Part shown: positions 26,200-35,776 of the stretch, piece after piece | How the letters are laid out: every line of letters starts with the position of its first letter | Numbering within the stretch: position 1 is the first letter of the stretch | Assembly: GCA_947454235.1 (NCBI GenBank) | Contig: CANGIY010000015.1 | Location: 1 to 64,000 of the forward strand | From: Chitinophagaceae bacterium | GTDB taxonomy: Bacteria > Bacteroidota > Bacteroidia > Chitinophagales > Chitinophagaceae | Reading direction: 5' to 3' | Length of the DNA stretch: 64,000 nt | Notes under the pieces: model-generated | The model's input: the letters and a program-made list of their open reading frames with translations, nothing else | Told to the model about the DNA's origin: nothing | Database searches by the model: none | Made by a program: the position numbers and the translations under genes

Positions 26200-27372
26200 A
26201 TGATGGAGGCAAAACAAAGAAAAAAACTTTTACTTCTTACGTTGGTACACCCCGACTTTTTGCCCCCTGTGTATGCCATTGCCCAAACACTGAGAGATTT
26301 CAATTACGACGTTCATATCCTTACTTTCGACTCACTGGTACCTTCTGATTTTAATCCGGGGGCACACATTTCTGTCGAGCCATTGGGGCAACACCATAAG
26401 GTGGGTACACTTGAGCGTTTCAAATTGAAAGGTAAATTTTCAGGCAGAGTGAAGCAATTGGTAAATGATGCACCTCAGGCAATAATCGCTTTTTGTCCGT
26501 TTTCATATTTGCAGGCTATCAAACACCACGGCGAAATTCCGGTATGTTATGTAGCTATGGAAATTGCCAATTATTCATTTGAAGGTTTCAAACGCTCACC
26601 ATTTACACAACTGGGTAATTACAGGGCAATAAAACAATTGCACAAAGCCGCATTTTTAGCTAACCCATCGGTACAGCGGTCGGCATGGATGGCAGGCAGA
26701 GCCAATTTGCAAAACATGCCTTTCACCATCTTAAATACATCTTACTACGAACCCAAACATGAGAGCAATTCGGTTGAAACGTTCCGCAACTTATTGCCTT
26801 TAGACTACCACGACAAACAGATAATACTGTATACCGGTAATGTAAATTACATGTTGTGCGTGAAAGAACTGGTACAGGCATTTGTATTGCTTGACAATGC
26901 CAACACAAGGTTGGTGGTAACCGGCATGAAAGACAATGATTACTGCAATGAAATAAGACAAATTGCTGCAAGCCACCGCTGCCCCGAACACATAAAATTA
27001 CTCCCCTACGTTACACGGAATGAATTGATTGCTTTGCAAGAAAACTCGCATGTTGGCGCATGCCTCTTCCGCGAAGAAAGTAAGACCATCAATGCAAAAA
27101 TGATTGCTCCGAATAAACTGGGAGAATACCTCAACAAAGGGCTTTTTGTAGTTGGAGTGCGTTCAGAATTCATGATGCAGTTTGAACATGCAGGCGTTGC
27201 TTATCTTGCCGCAGGCACACAGCCGGTTGATATTACCGAAGAGCTAAAAAGAGCAGTAGCAACAACTTCAAACAATTCGTTTAAAGCCCGAATAAGCTCG
27301 TTCATACAGAATGAGTTTTGCATGCAGCAGCAAGCAAAACCCCTCATTCATTTCCTGTCAACACTTAAATAG
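26200..27372 (+). CDS. glycosyltransferase, GT4-like
   Basis: A 390-residue cytoplasmic protein with the two-domain look of GT-B enzymes. The N-terminal part has LLTLVHPDFLPPVYAIAQTLRDFNYDVHIL, the C-terminal part begins near IILYTGNVN and contains the nucleotide-sugar region with LPYVTRNELIAL and a Glu-rich stretch (GACLFREESKTINAKMIAPNKLGEYLNKG). No close family member was recognised; a family 4 assignment is a guess from the fold. It converges with the M28 gene 5 bp away. Confidence 0.7.
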   Translation: MMEAKQRKKLLLLTLVHPDFLPPVYAIAQTLRDFNYDVHILTFDSLVPSDFNPGAHISVEPLGQHHKVGTLERFKLKGKFSGRVKQLVNDAPQAIIAFCPFSYLQAIKHHGEIPVCYVAMEIANYSFEGFKRSPFTQLGNYRAIKQLHKAAFLANPSVQRSAWMAGRANLQNMPFTILNTSYYEPKHESNSVETFRNLLPLDYHDKQIILYTGNVNYMLCVKELVQAFVLLDNANTRLVVTGMKDNDYCNEIRQIAASHRCPEHIKLLPYVTRNELIALQENSHVGACLFREESKTINAKMIAPNKLGEYLNKGLFVVGVRSEFMMQFEHAGVAYLAAGTQPVDITEELKRAVATTSNNSFKARISSFIQNEFCMQQQAKPLIHFLSTLK

Positions 27373-27377
27373 AACAA

Positions 27378-28964
27378 TTACCTGTTCCAGCTGTTGCCGT
27401 TCACCTTGTCTTTTACTTCTGGCAATGGTTTACGTGGCAATTTTTCGTCGCGCATAGCTGCGTTATACACAAACGATGCCATAATTACCGATGCCTGCAT
27501 AAGATCGTTAGCGCTCACACGGTCGTATGAGTCCATATTAGTGTGGTGTGTACGAGTGCCATATTCAAGCGGGTCTTGAATGAACTGAAAACCCGGAACA
27601 CCCACCTCATCAAATGAAATATGATCGGTAGAGCCTGTATTGCGCAATGTAAGCGTTGAAGCACCTAAATCTTTAAATGGCTCAAACCATGCCTCGAAAA
27701 TAGGGCGCATCTGGTCGTTACCTTGCATGTAAATACCTCTTATTTTACCACCACCATTGTCTAAATTGAAGTAGGCAGATATTTTCTTTTGTTCAGGCTT
27801 CATTAACTGTGTAATACGGTCGCCAACGTGCTTTTTCACGTATCCCCTGCTACCTAAAAGGCCTTGCTCTTCGCCGCTCCATAATGCAATTCTTATGGTA
27901 CGGCGTGGTTTGATATTCATTGTTTTGAGAATTCTAACTGCCTCCATACATACAGCCACTCCGGTGCCGTTATCGGTTGCTCCGGTTGATGCATGCCAGC
28001 TATCCATGTGGGCACCCAGCATCACCACTTCATCTTTGAGTTCGGGGTCGGTGCCAGGAATTTCTGCAATTACATTACTTTCTGTACTGTCTTCGGTGTG
28101 AAATGTTGTGCGTGTATCCATTTCAAGTTTCACCTCTTTACCCGATTCCAACAACCTAACCAGACGTGCCAGATGTTCAGCACCCATTTCCAATTCAGGC
28201 ACTACAGCCGGCGCATCCCATGCACGTGAAGCTCCATTTGATGTGAAAACTGTACCCATCGTGCCTCTACCACCACTTAATACAGCCTGAACGCCTTCAC
28301 GAACGAAAAACGAATCAATTGCTTTTCTCAAATTGCGTGCTGCCATCGGGTTTGCCGGAGTAGCTTTTTTTCTGCTGAGGTTGGTATTGCCTTCTTCAAC
28401 ATGCGGATCCATTTCTGTTTTCTCAAGGTCTTCAGCGGTAAGCCTTTTCGCATCGGCGGTAAAATTGGGCTTGGTGTCCATGCTCATTGAGGTAAAAACA
28501 ACAATCTTGCCTCTTAATTTACCGGCATATTTCTCCATGTCATCAATCGTCTCAATTTTTGCAAAAACCGCATCGCCCTTTATCAGTCCGTTTGTGCCCG
28601 GTGTCCATGCCCTTGGGTAAGCGATGAGTGGCTGATAATAAGGCGCCGTCATCGCCACGTAACATTTGTTGATTTCCCAACCCTTACCAAAACCGCCCCA
28701 CGTCTCAATTTGCGCATTAGAAAGCCCCCACGAAGTCAGCTTTTCTTTTGCCCATTTCTCAGCACTCTTCATGCCCGGAGAACCCGTTAAGCGTGGTCCA
28801 TTTACGTCAGTGAGCTCAAACATGGTTTCCATTACCTGAGAGTGATTAAAACCTTCGTTTTTGATATCCATCACCTTTTTCAGGCTTACACGCTCTACGT
28901 TATCACCTTTAAATGACATCAATGCAATAGAAAGACCAGCTATGGTCAACAAAATATGCTTCAT
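27378..28964 (-). CDS. M28 family metallopeptidase, exported
   Basis: A 528-residue secreted zinc peptidase of family M28 (carboxypeptidase Q-like). The signal peptide is at residues 1-18. A PA-type insert (FTSMSMDTKPNF region) precedes the catalytic domain, where the zinc ligands and catalytic acids are visible: GAHMDSWHASTGATDNGTG (His and Asp), SGEEQG (Glu pair) and a late His in STDHISFDEVG. It probably degrades peptides in the periplasm. A near -7 box (TACTTTTA, 28981-28988) ends 16 nt before the ATG. Confidence 0.92.
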   Translation of the reverse strand: MKHILLTIAGLSIALMSFKGDNVERVSLKKVMDIKNEGFNHSQVMETMFELTDVNGPRLTGSPGMKSAEKWAKEKLTSWGLSNAQIETWGGFGKGWEINKCYVAMTAPYYQPLIAYPRAWTPGTNGLIKGDAVFAKIETIDDMEKYAGKLRGKIVVFTSMSMDTKPNFTADAKRLTAEDLEKTEMDPHVEEGNTNLSRKKATPANPMAARNLRKAIDSFFVREGVQAVLSGGRGTMGTVFTSNGASRAWDAPAVVPELEMGAEHLARLVRLLESGKEVKLEMDTRTTFHTEDSTESNVIAEIPGTDPELKDEVVMLGAHMDSWHASTGATDNGTGVAVCMEAVRILKTMNIKPRRTIRIALWSGEEQGLLGSRGYVKKHVGDRITQLMKPEQKKISAYFNLDNGGGKIRGIYMQGNDQMRPIFEAWFEPFKDLGASTLTLRNTGSTDHISFDEVGVPGFQFIQDPLEYGTRTHHTNMDSYDRVSANDLMQASVIMASFVYNAAMRDEKLPRKPLPEVKDKVNGNSWNR

Positions 28965-29085
28965 GAGAATATAATTACGCTAAAAGTAGAAAAAACAGAG
29001 CAGGTTTGCAACGAATATATAAATATCCCCTTGCAAATAACTCTAAGCAGAAAGCCTACTCATAAATATTTTCAATGCACTGCAA

Positions 29086-29117
29086 TTGCTAGGTTTCAGG
29101 TGTAAAAAGTAACTTGC
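29086..29117 (+). promoter_or_regulatory. candidate promoter, DUF2911 gene
   Basis: TTG (29086-29088), a 21-nt spacer and TAACTTGC (29110-29117) resemble the Bacteroidota promoter with a variant -7 box; the box ends 18 nt before ATG 29136. Confidence 0.4.
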
Positions 29118-29135
29118 ATTCAAATTTCGGATATC

Positions 29136-30002
29136 ATGAAAAAACTCATCCTCTCTATTTTTGTATTGTTGTCAGTTTTTGGTGTTGATGCACAAGGACT
29201 TAAGCTTCCGGCACTTAGCCCGAACGCTAAAATTGTACAAGATTTCTCGCTCACTAACATCGAGATTAACTACAGCCGCCCTTCAATGCGCAACCGTAAA
29301 GTATTTGGCGACTTAGTGCCTTATGGAAGTGTATGGAGAACAGGCGCGAATGCAGCTACAAAAATCAAGTTTGGCGAAGACATAGAAATTGCTGGCAACA
29401 AACTAAAAGCCGGTGAATATGCGTTGTACACTATTCCGGGTAAAGAAAACTGGGAAGTAATTATCAATACAGGCGTTGGCAACTGGGGCGCGGAAGGCTA
29501 TTCTCGCGAAAATGATGTTTTGCGCTTTAAAGTAAAACCATCAGCGTTACTGGGCGAGTGTCAAACATTTACAATTGCCATCACCGACATCACTTACACT
29601 ACCTGCAAACTTGAATTGACTTGGGAAAAAACGAAAATCAGCATTCCTATTAAGGCTAAGGCTGAAGAGACAATCAATAAAAACATTGACAAAGCGATTT
29701 ATCACCCGGCTATTCCTTATTTTCAAGTGGCTAACTACTACTTCGAAAACGATACAAAACTCGACATTGCAGCAATGTATGTAGATAAAGCACTTGAAGA
29801 AGACGGTAGTGCATTCTACATGTGGTACCTTAAAGCACGTATCGAAAAGAAATTGGGTCACGAAGAAAAAGCCATTGAAGCTGCTCGTAAATCAATTGAA
29901 ACTGCCAAGGGTTCTGCTTTTGAAGCTGATTATATAAGGAACAATAACAAGCTGATTGACGACATCAAAAAGGCTTCTTACAAAGACCACAGCAAGAAAT
30001 AA
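29136..30002 (+). CDS. DUF2911 domain protein, secreted
   Basis: A 288-residue exported protein with a signal peptide (cut near DAQG, residue 20) and a DUF2911 domain from about residue 30 to 175. Key segments are IEINYSRPSMRNRKVFGDLVPYG and WRTGANAATKIKFGED. The C-terminal 90 residues are helical and TPR-like (IDKAIYHPAIPYFQVANYYFEND onward). The family is common in Bacteroidota and has no known function. Confidence 0.92.
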   Translation: MKKLILSIFVLLSVFGVDAQGLKLPALSPNAKIVQDFSLTNIEINYSRPSMRNRKVFGDLVPYGSVWRTGANAATKIKFGEDIEIAGNKLKAGEYALYTIPGKENWEVIINTGVGNWGAEGYSRENDVLRFKVKPSALLGECQTFTIAITDITYTTCKLELTWEKTKISIPIKAKAEETINKNIDKAIYHPAIPYFQVANYYFENDTKLDIAAMYVDKALEEDGSAFYMWYLKARIEKKLGHEEKAIEAARKSIETAKGSAFEADYIRNNNKLIDDIKKASYKDHSKK

Positions 30003-30023
30003 AAAAATCAGAAATCTACTTCC

Positions 30024-30056
30024 ATCCGGCTCCTTCAACGAGGGGTCGGATTTTTT
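30024..30056 (+). terminator. terminator of DUF2911 gene
   Basis: atccggctcc (30024-30033) pairs with ggggtcggat (30042-30051) allowing two G-T pairs, followed by ttttttatt. It overlaps the stop codon of the convergent gene. Confidence 0.65.
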
Positions 30057-30972
30057 ATTGGTTCACGAAATTGGGCAATATACCCGCGACACCTTTAAGC
30101 GGCGCGCCAAATAAACCCGGTAACAAATAAATTGCCAGCGTAAACACTGCTATCGCCATAAAAAGCCTGAACAAACTTACATACTGCACTCCATACACAT
30201 TCAATTGTGCCATGAAATCGTTGTTGAGCTTAAACCAACCGAGCAAGTAAGACCCCAGAATACAACACAAAACAATCCAGACAAACAGAAATGTACCCCT
30301 GTCGAGTATATGCCACCCCTTGGCAATGTCGGCATTTGAAAACAGCTTTACGCCGATGAAGAACAAAATAAACCCAATAGTCACCTTGACGTAGCTTAAG
30401 GCAGTAGAGGGAACAAGATTAATGATTCTAGGATAAAAGAATGGCGATGCCAGCCCGATAGAAAACCCAAGCATAGCAATCGCAGGCCCCCAAACTCCAT
30501 AATTGCCTGCCAACACCATAATGAGACCTGCAAAAGGGAAAGTAGATGCAAAGGTTACAACCGGTAAAGAAAGAGCCATAAAAAATAAACCCTTAACATC
30601 AACACGTTTTGCCCTATTGTGTGTTGCCCTGATGATTTTCATGGGTAGAGAAAGTTCAAAAGCCCCAATCATTGACAACCCCAGACCCGCCAAAAAACGA
30701 CACAAAAACAAATTGAAAAGCCAGTGTCCGGTAAGCTTGAATAAACCTGTTGATTTGAATATCGTAGAAATGAACAACCCAACCGACGTAAATATGAGCA
30801 CAATAAACGCCGAAAAAATGATTGTATTTTTGGCACCTTCCTCCTTGTTCTTGCTTTGAAAAACAAGGGTACTTAGCGTCATCGGAACAAACGAATGCAG
30901 GTAAGGAGTGAACACAGTAAGCAATCCCCCGGCCAAGCTGCCAAGAAACACCCAAAAGTAAACTGCGATCAT
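30055..30972 (-). CDS. DsbD-like membrane protein lacking redox cysteines
   Basis: A 305-residue inner-membrane protein with about eight membrane segments that match the DsbD/CcdA transmembrane domain: the GGLLTVFTPYLHSFVPMTLS stretch corresponds to the DsbD TPC motif, LSMIGAFELSLP is the DsbD signature, and FASTFPFAGLIMVLAG corresponds to the second cysteine region. Both redox cysteines are replaced (Tyr24, and Ala142/Ser143 at the second site), so electron transfer by the normal route is not expected. ATG 30972 is preferred over GTG 30984; TAATTTTC at 30989-30996 ends 16 nt before it. Confidence 0.82.
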   Translation of the reverse strand: MIAVYFWVFLGSLAGGLLTVFTPYLHSFVPMTLSTLVFQSKNKEEGAKNTIIFSAFIVLIFTSVGLFISTIFKSTGLFKLTGHWLFNLFLCRFLAGLGLSMIGAFELSLPMKIIRATHNRAKRVDVKGLFFMALSLPVVTFASTFPFAGLIMVLAGNYGVWGPAIAMLGFSIGLASPFFYPRIINLVPSTALSYVKVTIGFILFFIGVKLFSNADIAKGWHILDRGTFLFVWIVLCCILGSYLLGWFKLNNDFMAQLNVYGVQYVSLFRLFMAIAVFTLAIYLLPGLFGAPLKGVAGILPNFVNQ

Positions 30973-31066
30973 AAACGAACTCACTCCCGAAAATTAAAGA
31001 CAACAATAACAGTCCGCCATTGGGACTTCACTTTGAAAACGGGCGCTCAATCAGGAGGTGGCTAAA

Positions 31067-31453
31067 CTATGACGCACCAATACGGTGCTTCAGTTCATGC
31101 ACCTGCGAATTCCATAATTGCTCCTGATCTTTGATGTCATTTTTATCGGCAAAATCGGTGATGCGCAAAATGGTTTCGTTGGTAACAGGCCCCTGCTCAA
31201 TGCTGAATTCAAAAAATTCATCAGGACCGTAATAGTCCCACCTGAAACGAATGAATTCATTTTCTACATTCTCTAGCACCATAGCGGTATCAGTAGAACC
31301 ACTCCAGGAAAAAAAGAATTTATGATCGCGTTGATCTACTTTATCAGCAAACCACTCTTGCAACCCAACGGGGGTAGAAAGAAATTCGTATAAGATTGCC
31401 GGCGAACAACGAATAGGATATTCAACCGAGTACATTACTTTTTTCCTGCTCAT
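31067..31453 (-). CDS. START-like domain protein
   Basis: A 128-residue protein with a START/Bet v 1-like fold of the kind common in Bacteroidota: VMYSVEYPIRCSPAILYEFLSTPVGLQEWFAD is the family opening, with the SWSGSTDTAMVLE strand and a C-terminal helix. It should bind a hydrophobic ligand or protein, but the ligand is unknown. It stands alone between the DsbD-like gene and rpoD, read in the opposite direction to rpoD. Confidence 0.85.
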   Translation of the reverse strand: MSRKKVMYSVEYPIRCSPAILYEFLSTPVGLQEWFADKVDQRDHKFFFSWSGSTDTAMVLENVENEFIRFRWDYYGPDEFFEFSIEQGPVTNETILRITDFADKNDIKDQEQLWNSQVHELKHRIGAS

Positions 31454-31697
31454 TTCGGAAATTTTGGACTAACTATCCGCAATAATAAAAAAAGCATGTT
31501 GAAAACGAAATTTTACAGGCATTAAAATTGAATATTTATTTTCTTAAACCGACGCTCAAAACTTTTTGCCGTTAAATCTATCCTAAAGTTTTTTTTGGGT
31601 TGAATTGTTTTCACCCTTAGATTTGCCGAGCAAACAAACTATTGATTGGTTATTTATTTGTGAATTTCAATTTACTTACTCTTAATTTTCTTTACCT

Positions 31698-32573
31698 ATG
31701 TCAATGCGTCAGCTAAAGATTACAAAATCAATTACCAATCGTGAAAGCCAGTCCCTGGAGAAATATCTTCAGGAAATTGGTAAAGTTGACCTGATTACTC
31801 CGGAAGAAGAAGTACAACTCGCCATCAGGATTAAACAGGGAGATGAAAGAGCGTTGGAGAAATTGACGAAAGCAAACCTTCGTTTCGTGGTATCTGTTGC
31901 AAAACAATATCAGAATCAGGGTTTATCGTTAAGTGATTTGATTAACGAAGGTAATCTGGGGCTTATTAAAGCAGCTCAAAGATTCGATGAAACCAGGGGT
32001 TTCAAATTCATTTCTTACGCTGTATGGTGGATCCGTCAGTCTATTTTACAGGCACTTGCCGAACAATCAAGGATTGTAAGGTTGCCTTTGAACAAAGTAG
32101 GACTTTCCAACAAAATCAGTAAAGCTTACTCTCAACTCGAACAAGAGTTTGAGCGCGAACCTTCAACCGAAGAATTAGCAGAATTGCTTGATATTGGTAC
32201 TGAAGAAGTAGAAACAACATTGGGTGTGGCCGCACGCCACGTTTCGGTTGATGCTCCTTTCGTTGACAGTGAAGACAACTCTTTGCTCGATATTCTGGAA
32301 AACCCGAACTCTGATGCTGCCGATGCAGATCTTTACCACCGCGAATCGTTAAGTTGCGAAATTGAGCGTTCTTTAAGCACGCTTACTGACCGCCAACGCG
32401 ATGTAATTATGCTTTATTTTGGTATTGGCGTTCCAAACCCAATGAGCCTTGAAGACATCGGTGAGAAATTCTCATTGACGCGCGAAAGGGTAAGACAGAT
32501 CAAGGACAAAGCAATCACAAAATTGCGCACCCCGGGTCGCTGCCAACTTTTAAAAACATACCTCGGAAACTAA
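31698..32573 (+). CDS. rpoD: primary sigma-70 factor RpoD (SigA)
   Basis: The housekeeping sigma factor. The 291-residue protein is short because region 1.1 and the long non-conserved region are absent, as in all Bacteroidota. Regions 1.2 ([23 protein letters not shown]), 2.1-2.4 ([50 protein letters not shown]), 3 and 4 ([32 protein letters not shown]) are all visible. ATG 31698 was taken; ATG 31704 gives the usual MRQLKITK opening. It reads the unusual TAnnTTTG promoters seen in this window. Confidence 0.96.
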   Translation: MSMRQLKITKSITNRESQSLEKYLQEIGKVDLITPEEEVQLAIRIKQGDERALEKLTKANLRFVVSVAKQYQNQGLSLSDLINEGNLGLIKAAQRFDETRGFKFISYAVWWIRQSILQALAEQSRIVRLPLNKVGLSNKISKAYSQLEQEFEREPSTEELAELLDIGTEEVETTLGVAARHVSVDAPFVDSEDNSLLDILENPNSDAADADLYHRESLSCEIERSLSTLTDRQRDVIMLYFGIGVPNPMSLEDIGEKFSLTRERVRQIKDKAITKLRTPGRCQLLKTYLGN

Positions 32574-32593
32574 TCTCTGAGTATAAAATACAC

Positions 32594-32623
32594 AAAGCCC
32601 GCTACTTCAATGTGGCGGGCTTT
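32594..32623 (+). terminator. rpoD terminator
   Basis: The arms aaagcccgc (32594-32602) and gcgggcttt (32615-32623) form a perfect stem. Only three T follow on the plus strand, so it is probably shared with the convergent gene. Confidence 0.65.
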
Positions 32624-32634
32624 GATTATTAAAA

Positions 32635-34536
32635 TTAATTTTCGACAACTATTTTTTTCATCAGCCTTTGCCCGTCGACAATTGCATTGACAAAGTACAT
32701 ACCAGCAGGTATTCTTAAATCAAGTTCAACTCTTTGATTGGTTACTGCTGCCAATTCTTTCACCTTTTCTCCCACAAGGTTTGTTACTGTTAGTGAAACA
32801 ACTTTTTTTGAAGGGCAGCTAATTTCGGCAAAAAATCTGCCTGAATTTGTGTTCGGGTAAATTGATAGATTTAAGTTTTGCAGTTCAATACCATCAATAT
32901 TAAAAAAACAAGAGCTATGAGGATAGATATTGAACCTTGATGTATCGTTGCCACAACTATTTCCAACTACGTAAAAAATATTTGTTGCGGCTCTTGCTAA
33001 ACCTGTAACCAGCCCAGTAACGGAATCGACAGAAGCAATAGTTGTGTTTGAGCTGTACCAATGGCCTCCACTAGAAGAACTATGCAACGTTGCTGTATCT
33101 CCTAGGCATATACTGTCTATACCCGATATTATTCCTGCTCGAGGTAGCGGAACAATATTCAAGGAGGTAGTTGCGATAGCAAACCCACAAGTATCAGTTA
33201 TAGTGTATGTAATTGTGGCTACACCGGTATCAATACCTGTTACTACACCTGATATAGAATTAATTGTCGCAATAGAAGTACTGGTTGTAGACCAAACACC
33301 ACCTGCAGTTGTATTTGTAAGCCTTGTTGTATCACCCAGACATAATGTTGTGGCGCCAAGTATGGCGGCTACTGAAGGCAATGTGCATTGATTTACCTTT
33401 CGTATACGATAATTATAACCGTCTGAAATGTATAATATTCCAGCCCTACTTACAGCTATTCGAGCCGGGTAGTTTACTCTAGCATCTGTTGCAGGTCCCC
33501 CGTCTCCACTAAAGCCATAATCACCAGTCCCAACTTCGGTGCTTATCATTCCGCTACGCCAAACCTTTCGAATGTGGTTACGATAGTATTCTGCAATGTA
33601 CAAATTACCACTATCGTCCAATGCAAGACCATAGGGAGAAAAAACACCAGCATCTGTAGCGGGCCCACCATCACCGGTGGAACTGCTAGTTCCATTTCCA
33701 GCAATTGTGCTTATTAGTCCGCTAGTGTTTACTTTCCGCACCCTATAATTCCCTTGGTCCGCAATGTAAATATTACCACTTCTATCCACGGCAACATCAA
33801 TTGGATTTTGCAAGTTTGCATCAGTTGCAGCTCCACCATCTCCGCTGAAGCCTAATGTACCATTTCCAGCAATTGTAGTAATTATTCCACTTGCATCTAC
33901 TTTGCGAACACGACTATTTAAATAATCTGCAATATAAATATTGCCACTACTGTCAATTGCGATACCAGTAGGGCCGTTTAAACTCGCATTACTAGCTGCA
34001 TGGCCATCACCACCATAAGCACCACTACCCATGCCTACAATTGTAGTAATCATACCTCCAGTGTCAATTTTTCTGATGCGATTATTGTAATAATCTGCTA
34101 TATAAATATTCCCCCTTTGGTCTAATGCCAATCCGTATGGATAATTAAAACTAGCTGCGGTTGCAGCACTACTATCTCCACTAAATCCGGTCCTGCCATT
34201 TCCAGCTATTGTATTTATTATACCGTTGGTATCAATCTTTCGTATGCGTTCGTTGTAAAAGTCAGCGAGATATAAATTACCTCGATCATCTATGGCTATG
34301 CCCCAAACATTGTACATTCTTGCTGCAGTTGCAGCCGCCCCATCCCCACTAAATCCCGATGTTCCATTCCCTGCAATCGTTCGGATAACATTTGTTTGAC
34401 CAAAAAGTGTGCTTGAAAATACTATGATTGTAACTAGGGCGACCTGAACTAGAATTAATCTAAGAAAACATGACCCAAAGCTTTTCTTTCGGTTTTTTGG
34501 TGGTATATTTATGATGATTGGGTTTACTAGTGCCAT
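32635..34536 (-). CDS. six-repeat NHL T9SS cargo protein
   Basis: A 633-residue secreted protein. After an unusually long basic N-region and signal (hydrophobic core about residues 29-44) it has six NHL repeats of about 55 residues (motif GNGT-GFSGDGGAAT and NIYIADYYNNRIRKI), enough for one six-bladed propeller. Two Ig-like (Big-type) domains with GGVW/GGHW and cysteines follow, and then a type A T9SS sorting domain (LSIYPNTNSGRFF ... GMYFVNAIVDGQRLMKKIVV). It is a paralogue of the gene at 61.2-64 kb. Likely substrate-binding surface protein; the ligand is unknown. Confidence 0.9.
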   Translation of the reverse strand: MALVNPIIINIPPKNRKKSFGSCFLRLILVQVALVTIIVFSSTLFGQTNVIRTIAGNGTSGFSGDGAAATAARMYNVWGIAIDDRGNLYLADFYNERIRKIDTNGIINTIAGNGRTGFSGDSSAATAASFNYPYGLALDQRGNIYIADYYNNRIRKIDTGGMITTIVGMGSGAYGGDGHAASNASLNGPTGIAIDSSGNIYIADYLNSRVRKVDASGIITTIAGNGTLGFSGDGGAATDANLQNPIDVAVDRSGNIYIADQGNYRVRKVNTSGLISTIAGNGTSSSTGDGGPATDAGVFSPYGLALDDSGNLYIAEYYRNHIRKVWRSGMISTEVGTGDYGFSGDGGPATDARVNYPARIAVSRAGILYISDGYNYRIRKVNQCTLPSVAAILGATTLCLGDTTRLTNTTAGGVWSTTSTSIATINSISGVVTGIDTGVATITYTITDTCGFAIATTSLNIVPLPRAGIISGIDSICLGDTATLHSSSSGGHWYSSNTTIASVDSVTGLVTGLARAATNIFYVVGNSCGNDTSRFNIYPHSSCFFNIDGIELQNLNLSIYPNTNSGRFFAEISCPSKKVVSLTVTNLVGEKVKELAAVTNQRVELDLRIPAGMYFVNAIVDGQRLMKKIVVEN

Positions 34537-34900
34537 TTCTATTTGCCTTAAAATGATAAACTTTACATTGTTTTTTTGCGATTCCTTTGAAACATAAAGA
34601 TATGAACAAAATGTTTCTCATGTGTAGATGATATCAAATTCCAGAAGTAAATCTACAAATGCGGAAAAAAACACTGAACCTTTTAACTGCATGAGTGTAG
34701 CGAAAGGCCTCATAGAAAAACCGTTTCCCTCTGTTTAGAAAGAAAGAGCAGCTTACCTGTTTAAGTCCACTAAAAGCTCATTCGATTGCGAGGCAACAAA
34801 GATTTAATTTCATTATTTAAAATGGGGTCAAAATTTAAAGAATTGGCTCAACCTACCCACCCCCACCATCTTTTTTAACACATTGCCCGAAAATTCTTGT
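34537..34900. other. intergenic region, nothing recognised
   Basis: About 365 bp between the divergent NHL gene and the GT2 gene. It holds no convincing frame, hairpin or known site apart from the -7 box of the GT2 gene at its right end. The promoter of the NHL gene was not found. Confidence 0.4.
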
Positions 34901-34908
34901 TATTTTTG
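34901..34908 (+). promoter_or_regulatory. -7 box, GT2 gene
   Basis: TATTTTTG matches TAnnTTTG and ends 25 nt before ATG 34934. The nearest upstream TTG leaves a short 15-nt spacer. Confidence 0.5.
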
Positions 34909-34933
34909 CCGACTGAATTTTTAATAGCTGTTA

Positions 34934-35647
34934 ATGAGTAAGCTTTCAATAGTTATTCCTGCGTACAACGAGGGTGCCACCATCCACCATATCCTGAATA
35001 AGGTGAAGGCGGTTGAATTGGTGAACAACATCTCGAAGGAAGTAATTATTGTGAACGATTGCTCGCGTGATAATACCGAAGAGGCTATTCTCAAGTACAA
35101 AGCTGATAATCCTGAGCTGCCTATTTCTTATTACAAACACGAAATAAACCAAGGAAAGGGTGCAGCATTGCATACGGGCATTAACAAAGCTACGGGCGAC
35201 TATGTGATTATTCAGGATGCCGACCTTGAATACGACCCTGATGAATACAACATTCTGCTGAAACCTATTTTGAATGACTTTGCCGATGTGGTATATGGCT
35301 CAAGGTTTATTGGCGGCAAACCCCACAGAATACTTTTCTTCTGGCATTCAATAGGTAACAAATGGCTCACTGTGCTCTCTAACATGCTTACCAACCTGAA
35401 CCTCACCGACATGGAAACTTGCTACAAACTGTTTCGACGTGAAATCATTCAGGGTATTAAACTGGAAGAAAAGAGATTTGGCTTTGAGCCGGAAGTAACT
35501 GCTAAGGTGGCGCGCCTGGACAAAGTACGCATTTACGAAGTAGGTATTTCTTACTACGGCCGCACCTACGAAGAAGGCAAAAAAATCGGCTGGCGCGATG
35601 GCTTCAGGGCCATTTATTGTATTGTGAAGTACAATATTTTTAAATAA
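34934..35647 (+). CDS. GT2 glycosyltransferase, DPM1-like
   Basis: A 237-residue soluble GT2 enzyme resembling polyprenyl-phosphate (dolichyl-phosphate) mannosyltransferases: [13 protein letters not shown] at the N-terminus, VNDCSRDNT, the metal motif [11 protein letters not shown], and the conserved [12 protein letters not shown] and [13 protein letters not shown]. The C-terminal membrane helices of DPM1 are missing. It probably makes a polyprenyl-phosphate sugar donor for surface glycans; the sugar is unknown. Promoter -7 box 25 nt upstream. Confidence 0.9.
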   Translation: MSKLSIVIPAYNEGATIHHILNKVKAVELVNNISKEVIIVNDCSRDNTEEAILKYKADNPELPISYYKHEINQGKGAALHTGINKATGDYVIIQDADLEYDPDEYNILLKPILNDFADVVYGSRFIGGKPHRILFFWHSIGNKWLTVLSNMLTNLNLTDMETCYKLFRREIIQGIKLEEKRFGFEPEVTAKVARLDKVRIYEVGISYYGRTYEEGKKIGWRDGFRAIYCIVKYNIFK

Positions 35648-35750
35648 GCGATTTCCAAATATCCTTGTTCCATCCTGCAAGTTATCTGCTTCATTTTTTA
35701 GGGAGTTATAAATACCTCATTTTCAGATTACCTATTTATGAAATTTGAGT

Positions 35751-35758
35751 ATATTTGT
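35751..35758 (+). promoter_or_regulatory. -7 box, outer-membrane-like protein gene
   Basis: TATATTTG matches TAnnTTTG and ends 18 nt before ATG 35777. It follows the earlier in-frame ATG at 35738, which is therefore not the start. Confidence 0.6.
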
Positions 35759-35776
35759 CCCCGGAACCGAATTTCT

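Noticed and set aside
34820-34840. ggggtcaaaatt shared with the GxxExxY start region
   Set aside because: A match of this length between two AT-rich places is expected by chance in 64 kb, and no inverted repeats occur nearby.
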